In this document: piece after piece, positions 6,417 through 6,590 of the stretch
How positions within the stretch are numbered: position 1 is the stretch's first letter
Layout of the letters: the number at the start of each line of letters is the position of its first letter
NCBI RefSeq assembly: GCF_020742345.1
Contig: NZ_DYXC01000082.1
Location: forward strand, 1 to 6,590
Reading direction: 5' to 3'
Length of the DNA: 6,590 nucleotides
Origin: Enteractinococcus helveticum
GTDB taxonomy: Bacteria > Actinomycetota > Actinomycetes > Actinomycetales > Micrococcaceae
Made by a program: the position numbers and the translations under genes
Notes under the pieces: generated by a model
What the model was told of the DNA's origin: nothing
The model's database searches: none
The model's input: only the letters and a program-made list of their open reading frames with translations

Positions 6417-6590
6417 TTACATGCGCCATCCGAAGGAGCGCATGCGGCCTTCAATCGATGGGCAGGTGTCCACGACGACGTTCATGCCGGCATTGAGCGC
6501 CTTATCGACCGCTTCGGGTCCATCGACGTCCTTCTGGAACCAGATGTTTTTAACGCCTTTGCGGATAGCCTCATCGACGACGCCAACTGC
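6417..6590 (-). CDS. CoA-binding domain protein (YccU-like), C-terminal part only
   Basis: The last 57 codons of a minus-strand gene are present, ending in TAA at 6417-6419; the start lies beyond the right edge. The visible sequence fits the end of the small CoA-binding Rossmann-fold family: VDEAIRKGVKNIWFQ (residues 5-19 of the fragment), a region about AGMNVVVDTCPSIE (34-47) that matches the family's conserved V-D-x-C-P-x-I-E ending, then a short basic tail. Full-length members are usually about 130-150 residues. The molecular role of the family is poorly known; binding of CoA or a related nucleotide is inferred from the fold. It converges on the lipoprotein gene and shows no link to the P450 locus. 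Confidence 0.85.
   Translation of the reverse strand, partial: AVGVVDEAIRKGVKNIWFQKDVDGPEAVDKALNAGMNVVVDTCPSIEGRMRSFGWRM

Noticed and set aside
1..6590. CRISPR array, tRNA or rRNA gene, insertion sequence, or prophage genes
   Set aside because: I saw no regularly spaced repeats, no tRNA-like cloverleaf or CCA end, no transposase motifs and no phage gene families; the window is filled by metabolic, regulatory and transport genes.

Overview
The window looks like chromosomal DNA from a Gram-positive, moderately high-GC actinobacterium. The evidence is a lipobox-type lipoprotein signal, an HtaA-family haem-binding domain (a family known mainly from actinobacteria), a mycobacterial FprA/adrenodoxin-reductase-type enzyme and an apparently leaderless LysR gene. 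A member of the Micrococcales is my best guess, but the sequence alone does not settle the genus. Coding density is high and no gap without a gene exceeds about 165 bases.

Layout. (1) Positions 1-2624, minus strand: the start and most of a very large gene (at least 874 codons, still open at the left edge) that fuses a cytochrome P450 to an FAD/NADPH adrenodoxin-reductase-like ferredoxin reductase. (2) Positions 2630-3097, minus strand: a small single-HtaA-domain protein, 5 bases upstream of the P450 gene and almost certainly its operon partner. (3) Positions 3098-3172: a short divergent control region with a T-N11-A dyad and a -10 element placed for a leaderless transcript. (4) Positions 3173-4090, plus: a LysR-type regulator divergent from the P450 operon. 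(5) Positions 4111-5034, minus: a second, paralogous LysR-type regulator converging on the first. (6) Positions 5035-5195: a second divergent control region. (7) Positions 5196-6341, plus: a TRAP-type (DctP family) solute-binding lipoprotein. (8) Positions 6358-6395: a perfect 10-bp hairpin, probably a terminator shared by the convergent genes on either side. (9) Positions 6417-6590, minus: the C-terminal 57 codons of a YccU-like CoA-binding protein.

How the parts may work together (inference). The two regulators each face a likely target: one faces the htaA-like/P450-reductase operon and the other faces the solute-binding lipoprotein. A reasonable reading is a small-molecule uptake and oxidation locus, in which the lipoprotein captures an organic acid and the P450 fusion oxidises this or a related compound. 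The substrate cannot be read from the sequence. The two most unusual points are the P450-FprA-type fusion and its tight coupling to an HtaA-domain protein that shows no export signal.
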